A stretch of 64,000 bases of DNA from Brachionus plicatilis (taxonomy: Eukaryota > Rotifera > Eurotatoria > Ploima > Brachionidae): the NCBI GenBank assembly GCA_010279815.1, contig QEOQ01000226.1:1441210-1505209 (forward strand), in the 5' to 3' direction. Positions 1 through 13,367 of the stretch are shown here, piece after piece (the stretch's first letter is position 1; every line of letters starts with the position of its first letter). A model generated the notes under the pieces. The model worked only from the letters and a program-made list of their open reading frames with translations, was not told the DNA's origin and did no database searches. Made by a program: the position numbers and the translations under genes.

Positions 1-3000
1 AAAATTTTTTTTTTTTTTCTTCGCCGACACATTCACAAAAAAAATTGAAAAAATTCAATTTAAAATTTTAAATTTGGGTGTTTAGTCACAATTAAATAAA
101 TAAGTGATAATGTTATGTAGATTGGAGAGAGAGAGAGAATTTTAAAAGAATAGGTATAGGGACAACTTTTGGTTTAAGTAAACAATTTGGAAATTTTGAG
201 CTCGCTGCACTTCTAAGAATTTTGTTGTAGTTTCTCTATTTTTTCATTTAAATAAGTGTTCTATTAACAAACAAAAAATATTAAGTAAATAAAATTATTT
301 TCTAATTGTTTGTTTTAAATTTTCTTACAGATAAAAAATTAATTCTGCTTGATTTCTTAAAAAAAAAAGGTTTACAATTTGAAACAAGGTCATAGGTATA
401 GCAAAATATATCAGGTAATTTTTTGCAAAAAATTGCGAAGCCCTTGGACCAAATTTGAGAAAAAAAGTTACCTGATGGTCCACTTTTTTCTAGGTGGTGA
501 CAATTTTTTTGTCTTCCTCACAAAATTTGAAATGTTTGATTGAATCTGTCGGCTTGTCATTCTGTCAAGACAGATTAAAAAGTACGGTAGAAGTAAAAAT
601 TCAAAATGAGAATGTGAAATTAAAAACTCGAAAAGTAAATTGAGCTCATAGCACGAATTTTGAGCGAATATCTCTAAGTTAAATATTAGAAATTAAATGA
701 ATAAACAAAATCCGAATGATAATCCTTGCTATTTGTTTCGAAACACCTGAATGTTTGGTTGTTGTTGTTTTTCCAAATTTGTCATCAAAAGATAAAATGA
801 AAAAAAAATTAAATTTACATTTTCAACACACACACACACACACATAGACATAAATTTACTAATTTTGTTATCTCGGCACGAAACTCAGGTAAAATAAACA
901 ATGGGATTTTAAAAATTAAAAAAATTATTTATTGCAAATTTTTAATTAAAGTCATAAATTTTTATGGACTTGAATGCGCGGGCCCTAAACGACTGATAAT
1001 CAGTGCTATTAATGTCATTCGGTCATTAATTTTTCAACTAAAACTAAAAAAAAAAAAAAAAATTTTAATGTATGTCATCGCTCGCATTTACCAATATTTT
1101 ATCTTAAACAAACTAAAGGTAAAATAGAGTGGATTTAGTTCAACAATAAAATAAATAAATTTAAATAAGTAAATAACAAAGATTGTAAATGAAGATAGCA
1201 TTAATGCTATTAGTAAAAATGCATTCATTTTGGCGATAATAGTTCTAATGCTAATTAAGCCCGGCATTTTCTAATTTATTGCCTTTATCTTGGCTTTGCA
1301 CACACTTGCTTGCCAAAGTAAGCTCATTCTACAAAAACAAATAAATTTTTTCCCAATAAAATCCAAAAATGGTTCGATTTTTGAAATTTAAACAAATCCA
1401 AATGTCAATTTTCTTTTTTGTAAAAAAAATCCACTCAGCTAAACTAATTTGAGCCCAATTGTTCCGAAACACTTGATAACGCCACAACAACAAAAATATC
1501 TTCTCTTAAAAATATGGACGCTTGAACTGTGGACAAAAAACACATCACTTCCTCCCAACTAGTGATTACACTTTGTCTTTTGACACTCTAGATTAATTTT
1601 TTTGACTTAAAGATAAGATAGCAGCGTGCACAGCGGCAAAAGGACTTAATAAAAAATTTTTAATTGAAATTACTTTGATTATCTTCAATATCAAAAATTT
1701 AATAATACACAAATTTTCAATAATTTTAAAAGTTAATCAAGATTAATGAAAAGTCATTCAGAGAGGGGTCTTCAGTGATGACTATGAGGTGTCTACAATA
1801 TATCCTTGAGATGCCTTGAATGGTGTCAAAAATTGTTTTACTAGAAAAAAAAAATATCTAAATTTATTATATTCATTGCCTTGAAAAAGTGACATTGTTT
1901 GGTAAATTGGCTTTTTTAAATTTTCTTATTTAACACTGAAAGAACAACCATTTTTTAGCCTTAATAAAAGCATTAATTGTTCCAATGACTTAGTTCCTTT
2001 GTGTAAATTAAACAGCAGAGCAATAAGGTTACAGTTTGGAATATTCCCGTAGGAATATTGGAAATAAGCAAAATAAAAGAGATGGCGGATGAAAATGACA
2101 ATCAAAAATTAGGTTCCTCTGCAAGCTAGTTTTAGGATATCAACGTAACTATTTTTTTTTGAAGGAGCCTTTGCTAGACCTAATTTTTGGATCCCATTTT
2201 TTATTTTAGCTTACAACTTTAAAAGCCTGTTGCCCAAGCTTCTCTAAATATGAAAACGAAAAGTTGTTATCTAATCTGTACCCATTATTTTTATTATTTT
2301 TTAGGCTTAAAGAATTTAAAAAAATATTTCCACTCAGTTTGATTCTTTCTTCAGTCTCAAAAACTACAATGAAATTTTGGTTTTCTAAACTTAATTGTCT
2401 ATCATGTGGCCGATAAGAAATTCCAAGACTGTGTCTAAACTACGGTATCCTCAAGAACATAGGCAAAGGCAGGTTCAAGAGATGATCATATGAACGAATA
2501 TAAATACAGGTTAGATTATGTGACGTTTTTAACTAGTAAAAAAATTTTAAATATAATTTTTTGATTTTTTATTCCTAAAGGTGAAAAGTTTTGGTGAAAA
2601 TGAAAAATTAAAAAAATCTTTTTTTTCTATCGTCTCTTTTTTTAAGAGAGGTGTACTAAGGCCAAATCGCTAACTTTATGAAAAATTCTTGCAAAAAACG
2701 TTACTTGGGAAGGAATTAATCCATTTTTTCTCTTCTATTAGAAACAAGAAAATACATGTTTTACATGATAAATGAATCGTCAGTTTTTTTGTGAAAGGGG
2801 CACATTTTTTTTTTGAAAAAATAAAAATAAATTTTTGACTCAAATACCAGCAAGTATCTTCTATCTGTAGTTACTTCTATTTGATGAAATACGGTACAAC
2901 TCCTTCATGATTCATTGTGCCAGTCATTTACCTCAAATAAAAAAAGGCACAGATAGAAGAGAGTTGCTAGTATTTGAATCAAAATTTCCCTTACTTGAGT

Positions 3001-3328
3001 TGTTCTATTACACAGTTTAAAAGTCACAGTCAAGTCTAAGTCCGGAAGTTTTCTTTAATTTTTTTAAAGCCGTCCGGGCTTAGACTTAAATTTTATTGGC
3101 TTTGACTTAAACTAGGCCTCCACTAAACTTTTCAAAAAAACTTAAAAAAAAATTTTTAAGTCCGCACTTAAACTTGACTTAAAATTTATGACTTTAAAAC
3201 AACTCCGTTTTTTTTTCACAAAAAAGTGTCCGCTCAAAAAAAAAATCATTAATCGCAAATCATGTAATTTAATTAACTTATTTAATTTCTGTACTTTTTT
3301 TACTTTGTCTGAATTTTGATTTATTTGG
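1..3328. other. AT-rich stretch without recognisable genes
   Basis: I see no open frame, splice chain or RNA gene that can be supported here. The sequence is dominated by A and T runs. It carries a short GA run near 123-139 and a CA microsatellite near 825-844. Some islands are less AT-rich (about 960-1020, 1250-1330 and 1480-1680) and contain homeobox-like TAAT cores, but nothing specific can be assigned. It could be intergenic DNA or part of a long intron of a gene outside the window. Confidence 0.6.
824..844. repeat. CA dinucleotide microsatellite
   Basis: About ten uninterrupted CA units are visible. It is an ordinary simple repeat within non-coding DNA. Confidence 0.9.
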
Positions 3329-3329
3329 T

Positions 3330-3587
3330 TCTGTTCCTTTTGTACCTTCTGTACTTTTTGTACCTTCTGTACTTTTTGTACCTTCTGTACTTTTTGTACC
3401 TTCTGTACTTTTTGTACCTTCTGTTCCTTTTGTACCTTCTGTACTTTTTGTACCTTCTGTACTTTTTGTACCTTCTGTACTTTTTGTACCTTCTGTACTT
3501 TTTGTACCTTCTGTAATTTTTGTACCTTCTGTACTTTTTGTACCTTCTGTACTTTTTGTACCTTCTGTACTTTTTGTACCTTCTGTA
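3330..3587. repeat. 18-base tandem array (TTCTGTACTTTTTGTACC)
   Basis: About 14 nearly perfect copies of an 18-base unit lie head to tail. Each unit contains two TGTAC cores spaced 9 bases apart. Rare variants change TAC to TTC or TAA. All reading frames across it give low-complexity peptides because 18 is a multiple of three; these are not genes. A short related stretch with the same TGTAC/TTTTTGTAC words occurs at about 39893-39970, so the unit belongs to a dispersed family. Confidence 0.95.
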
Positions 3588-3654
3588 ACAAAAATGAAAG
3601 TACAAAAATGAAAATATTTTTTAAAAATTTTTAAATCTCATTGTATATCATTTC

Positions 3655-3785
3655 ATTAATCCGCACCTTCCTTGGTTCTCCTGCCAATTCTAGAAAAAAT
3701 TTTTTTTAATTTTTTTAGGAAAAAAAAAAAAGGTCGTAGCTGTTTTGAGTGAGATGAGAAGAAAAGAATGACATTGGGTGCATGA
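3655..3785. repeat. Diverged dispersed repeat, copy 1
   Basis: This stretch runs from an ACCTTCCT-GGT motif, through an A/T tract, to a segment ending GAGAAGAAAAGAAT. The same order of motifs recurs at about 6130-6255, so both are decayed copies of one short interspersed element. No termini or target duplication could be defined. Confidence 0.5.
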
Positions 3786-4349
3786 GAACATTTTTATTCT
3801 AGCTAGAACGACTGAGCGGAGAAATTAGTTGAAAATTTTTGATTTTGAAAAAAAATTCAACAATATTTAAAAAGAAATTAACGAGATCTCAGTTTTATTT
3901 GTTCGGCTCAAATAGAAACACTTTCATAATAGATTTGCCTAAGCTCGTCGAATTCAGAATATCTAAATAATAATCGCAATTTGTGTATGCGAGTTTGAAT
4001 AACACACAAATACAACAATTAAACTTTGTGTCAATAATCGACGAAAAGATGAAACTATTTCGAAATTTTTTTTTCTTTTTTTTCTGGAACATAAAAGTAA
4101 ATTTAGCTGATTTTGAAAATATTTAAAAAAAGCGAAAACAAATATGAGCTCTATTTGAAGAGAATTGCAACTGAGTTTTTTGCTCAGTTACTTTAGTTTC
4201 AGCACACACACGCACATAAACAGACGGCTTGCATTTAAAGCCCAAACTCGGGCCAGTTAATTAGTCAGAGACTAGAACAAATAAAATTTTAATTACTTGT
4301 TTAAGATCGAAACAAAATTCAAATAAACTCTTTTTTTCTAATTGGTTAC

Positions 4350-4392
4350 TGTGTATAAATCTCTCTCTTTCCCTCTCTCTCTCTCTCTGTCA
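4350..4392. repeat. CT-rich microsatellite
   Basis: A run of CT dinucleotides interrupted by TTTCC. A second shorter CT run lies near 4897-4912. Both are simple repeats with no other visible meaning. Confidence 0.85.
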
Positions 4393-6035
4393 ATGCATAT
4401 TTTATTTTGTATCTAAAAGTATAAATATTTCAATTGGTCTATTTTAATAAAACTTATTCGTTCTATTCAACTTTATTTGAAAAATAATTTTTTAGCAAAT
4501 AGAAAAATTGCTCTTACGGCCGATTAATCCCGAAACCAAAAATTTTCATATCCTAAATTTAAAAAAAAAATCTAAAAAATGAATTGTAATCTTGCAAAAT
4601 TTAATTTAAAATAATTTTCTTTAATAAAAGCAAATAATTGAAAAAAAAAAAAAAAAAAAAAACTTCAAACTCAAATTCGTGATTTAAGGCTAAATAAAAA
4701 GGATAAAAGTGGAGAAAACAAATACTAGAAAAGACAATAAGAAGAGATCAGAAGAGTTTAAATTAAATCTATTGAGAACAATATGAAAACAGTTCTTAAC
4801 AAGTGTTTGGTAATAGAAGACCTGCCCGAGTTATTTGTGCCATAGTCAGTCGCAAAGCCAACTCGCGGATTAAAAACAATCAACAATACGAACAATTCTC
4901 TCTCTCTCTCTCTTTTTCTTTTTTTTTTGCTTCAAGTTTAAGAAAAATATTTAATTTTTAGTTTTTTTGTTGACTAAACTCTAGCTGAATATCTTGTTGT
5001 TGATTTGCTTGCTTTTTTGTTTCGGAGCTGAAATTTAAGAAGTTTCAATCAATCATAATTTAGGACGTGTTTATTTTAGTATATAAATAATCAAATCAAA
5101 ATCGTATTAAAATCCATTACAGGGCCTCTCGCTCAGTTTCGTATTATCGTTTGACAAATTATTTTAAAAAACAAAACAAAAACTCTAATTTTTTGAATAA
5201 ACATTTTTAATTAAAAAGCTTTCTTTTTGCAAAGATAAAAAAATTTGATATGTTTATTTTGGTACAAAAAGAGCCAACTCGCCTATGAACTAAACAAATA
5301 GGACTTCAATTAAAGCTTGTCATTTGATAAAAAAAAAATAAAAAATTTCTAAATATGACTTATCATTTTAAAATTCAAACATTAAATTGTGACATAACTT
5401 GAAAATTTCTAGCTTTCGTAAACACTCTCTTTGGTTCTGCTCTTGTCTGCATGGCAATTCACGTGTTATTTGCAGTCTTTTTTTTCTATACCCACTCACA
5501 TCGTCCTGTTATGCGGTGCTCATTGAGCATCTTAAAATTTCCAATTCTTAAGTCAAATCCAAGTTCGGACTTTTAACTTGTGACTTTTTAAGCAACTCTA
5601 ATCTAAAATGTGTTCAACTTGTAATTTTGTGTGTCTTTCACATTTCATCATTTTGTTCATTCTGTTATGATTGTTTCACGCAACTATAACGAAACTCTAA
5701 GATATATCCCAAAATTTATGTTTAAAAAAAAAATTAAAAACCAAAAACAATGTAATCTTTATATAGAAGTTAAGGAACAGCTCAATATGTACGGGTATAT
5801 TGATTTTCTTTCGTGGTAATTATAAAATGTACAATCAAAAAAATGTCTCGTTTTGCAAGCAGTTGGTCTAGTTAAGGATGTTGTGTCATAAATCACAAAA
5901 TCACAAATCAAATTAAATAAAGAATTGAACTTTGTCTATTTTTATTAAATACTAATTTTTACATAATTGTGTTTCTTTATTTGTATTTTTTCTATCTTTT
6001 GCTTTCAAATATTATTCTGCCTATGGGGCTTTAAA

Positions 6036-6345
6036 TTAATTGATTAAATAAATTTTTAGAGTGAGTGCAATCTGGAGTTTCAGTTAGTACCCGTGAAAAA
6101 TAATAGTCTATTATTACTCATTGCCACTCAGACCTTCCTGGGTATTATTGCTAAGCTATTTTTTAAATAAATTAATTCTAAAAAAATTTTTTTAAATTTT
6201 TTTCATGAAAAAGAGTCCTAACTGTTTGAGTGACTTGAGAAGAAAAGAATCACGATTTAAATTGATTGATTAAATAAATTTTTAGAGTATGTGCAGTGAT
6301 GAGCGTTAGTAGCTGGGAAAAATAATAGTCTATTATTGAGAATCT
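6036..6345. repeat. Diverged direct repeat pair
   Basis: About 85 bases at 6036-6120 recur at 6258-6345. Shared blocks are GATTAAATAAATTTTTAGAGT and AAAAATAATAGTCTATTATT, separated by a less similar middle. The second decayed dispersed repeat copy (about 6130-6255) sits between the two. This could be the flanking duplication left by an old insertion or a local segmental duplication. Confidence 0.6.
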
Positions 6346-8339
6346 TAAAGTGGTTCCATTATCTTTGGTGGTAAATAGATGCATCCCCAATTTTAAATTG
6401 TGGATGCATTTTATTCCAAGCTATCTAATAACCAAGATAATTTTCAAGCAATGTGAAAGATGGATACTATCAAAAACACTTAAGCAATCTAGAAATAGCT
6501 TTGTGACAAATGAAATAAAATATATGGTTGAAAGCGGTTTTTTTTTAAAAACCCTTATTTATTTTGATTTCATACCAATTTTGTATTTAAACCATTTGAC
6601 AAATAAATAAAATAAAAAAAAAAAAACTCTAATTTTATTAAAAAAAAAATTTATGTTAAATATAAATGACAGAAAGAGTTTTGCTACTCAGAGCCATCTA
6701 TAAGTGTAAAAATAAACTGTTATTAAATCATGTTTATAGATAAGAAAGAGAGTAACAGATAAAATCGTGAGGCTAATAGATTGCGGAACATGACAGTTTC
6801 AAGAAATAAAAATATCTATAATAAACAAAAAAAAATTTGATTTATCATTTTTTTTCTATTATTCAAGTCGAGCTGGTGGTAGGGCTAACTACCCGACCGC
6901 ACAAATATATCACAAGTAACAAAAATATAATCCGAATGCATCAACTAAGCTTTGTGTTTTTTTTTTTATAAGATAATGGCTTTCATTTGGTTAGTAGATA
7001 AAAAAAAACTTAAGGTCTTCTGACCTCTCTTTTTCATTATTATGTTTTTTTAAACTATTGCCAACATAAGTAAACCAGTACTTTTGATTAACCAAAGTCA
7101 AGCTATCCATTTTATCTTTTTTTTTAAGAGCAGTTCTTCATTTGGGTCTTATCCTCTTTTATTTTGTAAAATAATATTAAACAAACCTTGATTTAATTTC
7201 TATTGAAAAAAGCTGAATTCCAAATAGACATCGGAAAAAATCACTTCTAAGTGATAGTAGATTGTTTCTTTTGGTGATGTTAAAAATTATTTAAAATTTT
7301 ATAATTACGACATAAGATATTCACATGATATAAATTAAAACTATTTAGAAAACAAATAAGCTTTTTTTTAAAAAAATAGATTTTTTAAAATTTTTCTCAA
7401 AAAATTTTAATTCTAATTTCCGAAATTTTTGAAAGATAAAATTGTTTAAGTAAAAAAAAAAATTTTAAATATTTTTTTTATCTTCTTCTCGTACACAAAA
7501 ACTTCAAGCATCCATATTTTTGATTCCAGTTTTAATATTGGCTATAATAAAAAGTTTCGACGAAATTTAGCAAACAGAATCTTAAATGCACCATTTTAAT
7601 GTGTAAAATGGTCCTATTTGGACATGCTGTATAGATTAACTAAAATAAAAATAAAAGAATTTAAATATAACTATTAATTAATTCGAATTTGTTATTTTTC
7701 CCTTGAATTCTTTAATGTCATGATTGTCTTTAAAAGAAAATAAAAACATAATTCATATTTAATTACTTTTTTTTTTGACTAATTTTAAATCAACAAAAGG
7801 TGAAAGGAGTTTTATCTCTCAGAATCAATTTTAAAAAAACATCAAATAAACTTTTTAAGATAATCACTCAAAATTATTAATTCTGTTTTTTTACAACAAT
7901 TAATAATCAAATTTGAGGTAATTGTTATTTAATAGATAACTTAAGCAGAAAGTCACTTTTATAAATTAAAAATGAAATTTTTAGGCTATTATCTTTTGCT
8001 TGGAGACAAAAAACAATTTTAATCGACCTAAATCCAAAGTACATATCACTATTCATAGCTGTTGACTCAATTTTCAATCAAGAACTAGATATTAAATAAA
8101 TTAAAATCTACGTTTACTTATTTTTTTGAATATTTAAATGTCTAATTTCTATTTTTTATCTTTGCTTTATTTAATTTTTGTCATTTCTGGCTAGATCGGC
8201 TAATAATAAATTTCTTGGTTTCATTTTTCTGAGGTAATTCCTAAAAAAAATTTTACACAAAAATAGTCTTCTGTTTTTCTTTTAAATTTTATTTCATAAA
8301 AAAAAATTAAATAAATGATAAAAATTCAATTAAATTATA

Positions 8340-9420
8340 AATATTACATTTTCCCGATACCCATAATGAATGAAAAATTTAAAGTAAAACTTAAAGTAAA
8401 GAAAAAATCCTTTAATTTGAGAAATTAAGGAAAAGAAAAATTCCTAGTTAACCTAAAGATATTTAAAAAACTAAAATTTTTGTTTTCTAATGTTGTTTTT
8501 TATTTTTACTTTATCAAATGCTTTCTACTGATGTCTCCATTCTTCTGAAACAATTTTTGCAAATTATTTAATGTTATTAATCTTTCACTTTGCTTTAATT
8601 TTTATTTATAATTAAAAAGAATAAAAAATAAAATACAATTAAATGATGAAAAAATCTTGAAAAGAAAAAAAATAAATGTAAAAAAAATGCGATTTACCTG
8701 AGATCCGTAATGAATGAAAAATAGAAAGTTATTTTTTAATTTCTGAAAAAAAAGGAATTTTGATGTTTCTTATTGAAGAAATTTAGGTAAATTTTTGTCT
8801 TTTTTTGTTTTTACATTTCTACTTTTATAATTTAATCGACCATAGTTCTTCCCTAGTGATTCTTCAGATTATTTTAAAAAAATAATCTTTTACTTTCTTT
8901 TTGATTTTTATTTTTAATTAATATCTTTAAAAAAATGTATCTGATAAAATAATAGCATTTAATTGGGACCCGTAATAATCAGAAAAAAATGAAAAGAAAT
9001 TAATTTAATTTATAGAAAAAAAAAAGGAATTTTTATTTTTTATTACTGAAGAAATTAATGTAAATTTTTTGTCTAACTTTTTTAAATATTTTAATGTCCA
9101 ATATTTGTTTTTCATCTATACTCAAATTTTTTAAAAGAATAATCTTCTCCTTTTTTTTAGATTTTATTTTAAATGAAACATGAAAAAAATTGTTAAATTA
9201 TTCAAATAGCTTGCAAAGAGAAAAAAGAAAAAATCTTGTAAATAAATCTACTTAGCCTAATAATTAATATCTTGACAAAAAATTTATCTGATAAAATAAT
9301 AGCATTTACTTGAGACCTCTAATAAACAAAAAAAATGGAAATAAATTTTTTAATTTTTGAAAAAAAAATTCTAGAAAAAATTTTTATCATTGAAGCAATT
9401 AAGGCACGGAAAACTCAAAA
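8340..9420. repeat. Degenerate tandem array of about 300-base units
   Basis: Four similar blocks are centred near 8350, 8700, 8965 and 9305. Each has a core like GAGATCCGTAATGAATGAAAAA, then an A-rich run, a poly-A/GGAATTTT segment and TGAAGAAATTAAGGTAAAT. Unit spacing varies from about 265 to 345 bases. Units are strongly diverged and nothing coding is seen. I infer an old tandem duplication or satellite-like array. Confidence 0.5.
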
Positions 9421-12400
9421 ATAAATTAAATCCAAAAACGCAATTAAAAATCAATGGTAGAATTCTGATTTTGAAAATAAATAACTAAATGCACCTTTGT
9501 TTAAAGCTTTAAAACAAAACCAAAAAGTAAATAAGAATCAAATTACTTTGACATGATTTGGTACCGAGTGAAATTTTCATCCCAATTTCACATCGTATGC
9601 TAAACGAGCGTTTTTACAAACAATGCTAATAGACAGGTATTAAATTAAAATTTCCATTTCCTCTACAAATTAAAATCGGTTTGCCTATGCGGTTAAATAT
9701 TAGCTCTTGAACTCCGAAAAAGAATTTATTTGTTTTCTTTTTTTCTGTTCGAGTAAAAGATAAACAAAGTCACGTAGACTACAAAAACAGAATTTTTAAA
9801 TATTTATTTAAATTTAAAATAAAAGACACAGAGAAAAGAGAAAGAGAGAGAATTTACGTTTAATTTTGAGCAAATACAAACATTTATGAGAATGCGAACA
9901 AATTTTCAGAGTTTGGAGATTTTTGCAGATGAAAAAACGACACCGTCGTCGTCATTAAGAGTCACTTTATCTTTGACAAAGTTTTATCTTCAATTGTTTG
10001 TTTAATTCAAGTGAAAGAAAAAATTTCAAATATTAGCTTTAAAACGTGTTATCTTATCTGTTTACATTGGACTCAGCTAAAAATATGCACACATCGGTTA
10101 CTCAATAATTTCGTGCGATTCGGAAATTTTTCTTTTGCCGAGAAATTTGATTCCCGCTTTGTTTAGACATATTGAGTTTCGCTTGTGAATCAAACAAATC
10201 CGTTCAAATAAACCCAAATTTTTAATTTTCGAATAGAGAAATCACGAAGTTTGAAAAATTAGAAATTTTCCATTTGCTTACTTTTATCCGTGTTTAGGAT
10301 AAACGACATGTTTTTGCCGTATCATATGCTAATTAAAAGCGAAAACAAGTCCGGCTCAAACAGCCATTAAATATGTCAATTTGAATTTAGATAAATTTTT
10401 TTGTTATCCACCAAATATTATTTCAGTAATTTATTTTTATTTGTTTTTAAAGTAATAAATCATGAATTATTGTTTTATTAAATAAATTTGCTTTTTTTTC
10501 TAGTTTTTTTTTTTTCCAAATATTTTAGTCGCAGTATTTCAAAGCCTTTTCGCTTTTAAATTTGACACCTTTTAAACACATTTTTTAATTTTTTGAGAAT
10601 TCCAAACCAACTTCTAAGTTCAACATCAACTGACAAAATTTTTCAATTATTATTCATTTTCACAAAATTTCTACACTTATAAATAAAATGCGGAACTATT
10701 AATTTTAATTTTACATATTTTATTTTTATTTTCTTCCATTCGGAACGAGCTCTAGCTCGGCACAGAAAACAAAACAAATAATAATCAAATCCTAACGCAA
10801 AATACGCGTCTTTTTTTAAAAATTTAACTGATGATTATTGCTATTTAAAAAAAATTTATTATTATTTTTTTACTTCAAAAATTACACCAAATTCGGAGAT
10901 GACATAAAAAAATCTAATTTAAAAATATAAAATATAAAAAAAAAATTTTTTATAAAAATTAAGACAATTTTTTTTTCTAATTCAAAAAAATATTTGTATT
11001 TTGTAATTTTTTTCCTTTTTTTTTGGACACTTCGAAAAACAGAGGTGCACCAATTTTCAGCACCTCTTAAATTTTATAAAAAATTTAATAATTTTAAATT
11101 AATCGTTTTTTACTCACTCGGTTTAAAGGAAGGACTAAATTCCATTCTTAGTGGCCCAAGATTCTCCTCATATTTTATACTTATTATTATTATTCATTTG
11201 AATGCAATTTTTCTAAAGACTATGTTTTATTTATTTAATCTTAAAGGCAATGTAAAAAAAAATAAAAAAATTAATTTAATTTTTTTAAAAGGTATACTAA
11301 TGGATTTATCTCACAGTTGTTTTTATTTATTAGATCTAAGCCTCATAAGCAAATTTAAAAAAAATCAAACAAGAATATTAAATTATTCACAACAGAATAT
11401 TGTGAAAATTATTTTATTAAAAAAAATTATTTATAAAATTCTATTTTTATGAGATCATTTAAATTTTTTAATTATTTAGATTATCAAATTATTTTAGATA
11501 GAGTTGATTTAGGCTACTGTACACTGTATACTTTCACAGTGTAAATTTATAGTTATTTGGTATTATTATATTATTAATTTAATAATTTATTTTCCTTCAT
11601 TTGTTATTATTTATATTATATAGTTTAGAAGTGGCCATTTTTTATAAAATAAAGTTATCAATTATTTACATGTTATTCTTTTTGGTTATAAAACACACTA
11701 CCATCATAACTTATCAGGTCCAGAAAATAATCAGAAAATGTGGCTTTCAAAAAGTAAAATATTTTGCAACTCTGATATTAATTTCAAAGAATAAGGTGCT
11801 GTGAACATTTATCTTTAAATCAATTAAATCAATAATTCAAATTAAATTTCATTGATGCCTAAATTTTTGTATGTTAGGATCATGCAAATACTATTTTATT
11901 TATTTTTTAAATTTTTAAAAAATTTATTTATTTTAAATTTATTTTAAATTTATTTGCTCAAAATAAACTGAATATTTTTGAAAAATTTGTTCTGAATGTT
12001 AGAATGCTTTCAAAAATTTTGCTGTTGAATTTAAACCTTGCACCAAACTGGATCAAAAAATAATTAATTGTTATATGAATGATTATATAAGATGCCAATG
12101 TTTGTTTACAAATAAATTTATGAATAAAAGTATTTCTATAGGAAAACTGCTAAAATGTATGAAAGAGATTAATTTTATTCTATTAAATCTGAATAATATT
12201 TTTACGGAAAAAATTCAAAGCTAAAACGACAAATGGTTCATTTTTCAAAAAAATTAATTTCGTTAGATTTTTTAAATTTTTATGTATTAGTTATTTCTTT
12301 TTCTATGCATTATATATTTTGATTTAATATCAAATATGGACTCTCTATTCCATTAATTTTTTTCTATAATAGTCTTTTTTAGATGGATATAATATTTTGG

Positions 12401-13367
12401 TGAGAACAAAATTATAACTTATAAACCAGGAGTTAATTTATTCTAAGCTTGGTCAAAAAAAAGAACAAAAGCGCCTTTATTTACTCAAATATATTTAAGG
12501 TAAAAAGTATTTCAAATTTTAATTTTTAAAAATGGATCAAAGTGATAGATTATGATAACCCATATTTTAGCAAAATCATACTTAAAAGCACAAACATTAA
12601 AATTTGATAAAAAGCTTTTTCTATATTTAGTCAAATTTAATATAAAAACAAATAGATAAAGCTCAAGTCATAAAATGGACTTAAATTTATACAAAAATTT
12701 TTGAAATTGTCTAAAGCAGAACACCTTAGACAAACTATTTAAAAATATTTGTTTTATTTTATTTAAATAAATGGAAAAAATTGAGAACAAGATAAAGTTT
12801 ACATATTGATTTCATATATCATTAAATGTATAATTTGTTTTCAAAATTTACCTTAAAATAAGTCAATCTTCTTTACAACGTGTAGGATTGATGCTCACTG
12901 TATTAAATTTTTCTTGATAACTAATTTATTTTTGAATTTTTATTAAACAAAATTTTTTTGAAAAAAGCTTAAAAGAATCGAAATTAAAAAGAAAGTTTGG
13001 ATTTACATTCTTCAATTTCAATATTTATATAGTTTTCTAACACGTGTTCATTATATATTATAACCGTGAAAAATTTTTTAACAAATTTAATTTTTAATAT
13101 TTTTTTAAATTTAAAAACTGAATCCATTAATTTACAAAATTTGATTCATATAATTATTGAAATAATTTGTTATCTAAATAATATTCAATATATTACAATT
13201 AATAATTTTTCTAGGCTAGATTAGAAGTAAATTTGAAATTTTAATTGAAAAATTTTATTAATTAATTAAAAAAACATTCACTGAAAGAATGGCAAGAACA
13301 TACTTAAAAAACACTTTTGCACAATCTTCCGCTTAACAACACCCTAAATAAAATGATGCAAAGTGCA
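9421..13367. other. Non-coding AT-rich stretch
   Basis: I see no supportable gene. A 152-residue open frame at 10994-11452 consists almost only of AT-rich codons (F, L, I, K, N) and has no recognisable domain. A small hairpin (TACACTGT...ACAGTGTA) lies around 11518-11543. The island 9540-10330 is somewhat less AT-rich and is a candidate for regulatory sequence, with no direct evidence. Confidence 0.55.

Larger units (their letters stand above)
3786..8339. other. Non-coding AT-rich stretch
   Basis: No gene is supportable. It holds CT microsatellites, a decayed dispersed repeat (6130-6255), a diverged direct repeat (6036-6345) and an imperfect hairpin around 6378-6410 whose arms are ATGCATCC...GGATGCAT. 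Short open frames here lack homology, codon bias or splice context. Confidence 0.6.

Noticed and set aside
3330..3587. CRISPR-like regular repeat
   Set aside because: Units are directly adjacent with no unique spacers, and the genome is eukaryotic.
3142..3605. Open frames of up to 149 codons over the 18-base array
   Set aside because: The unit length is a multiple of three, so open frames arise automatically; the peptides are pure repeats.
6350..6610. 86-codon open frame
   Set aside because: No recognisable domain; it spans a hairpin and a diverged repeat, so chance is more likely.
10994..11452. 152-codon open frame
   Set aside because: It uses almost only AT-rich codons, has no domain, splice context or promoter, and lies in AT-only DNA.
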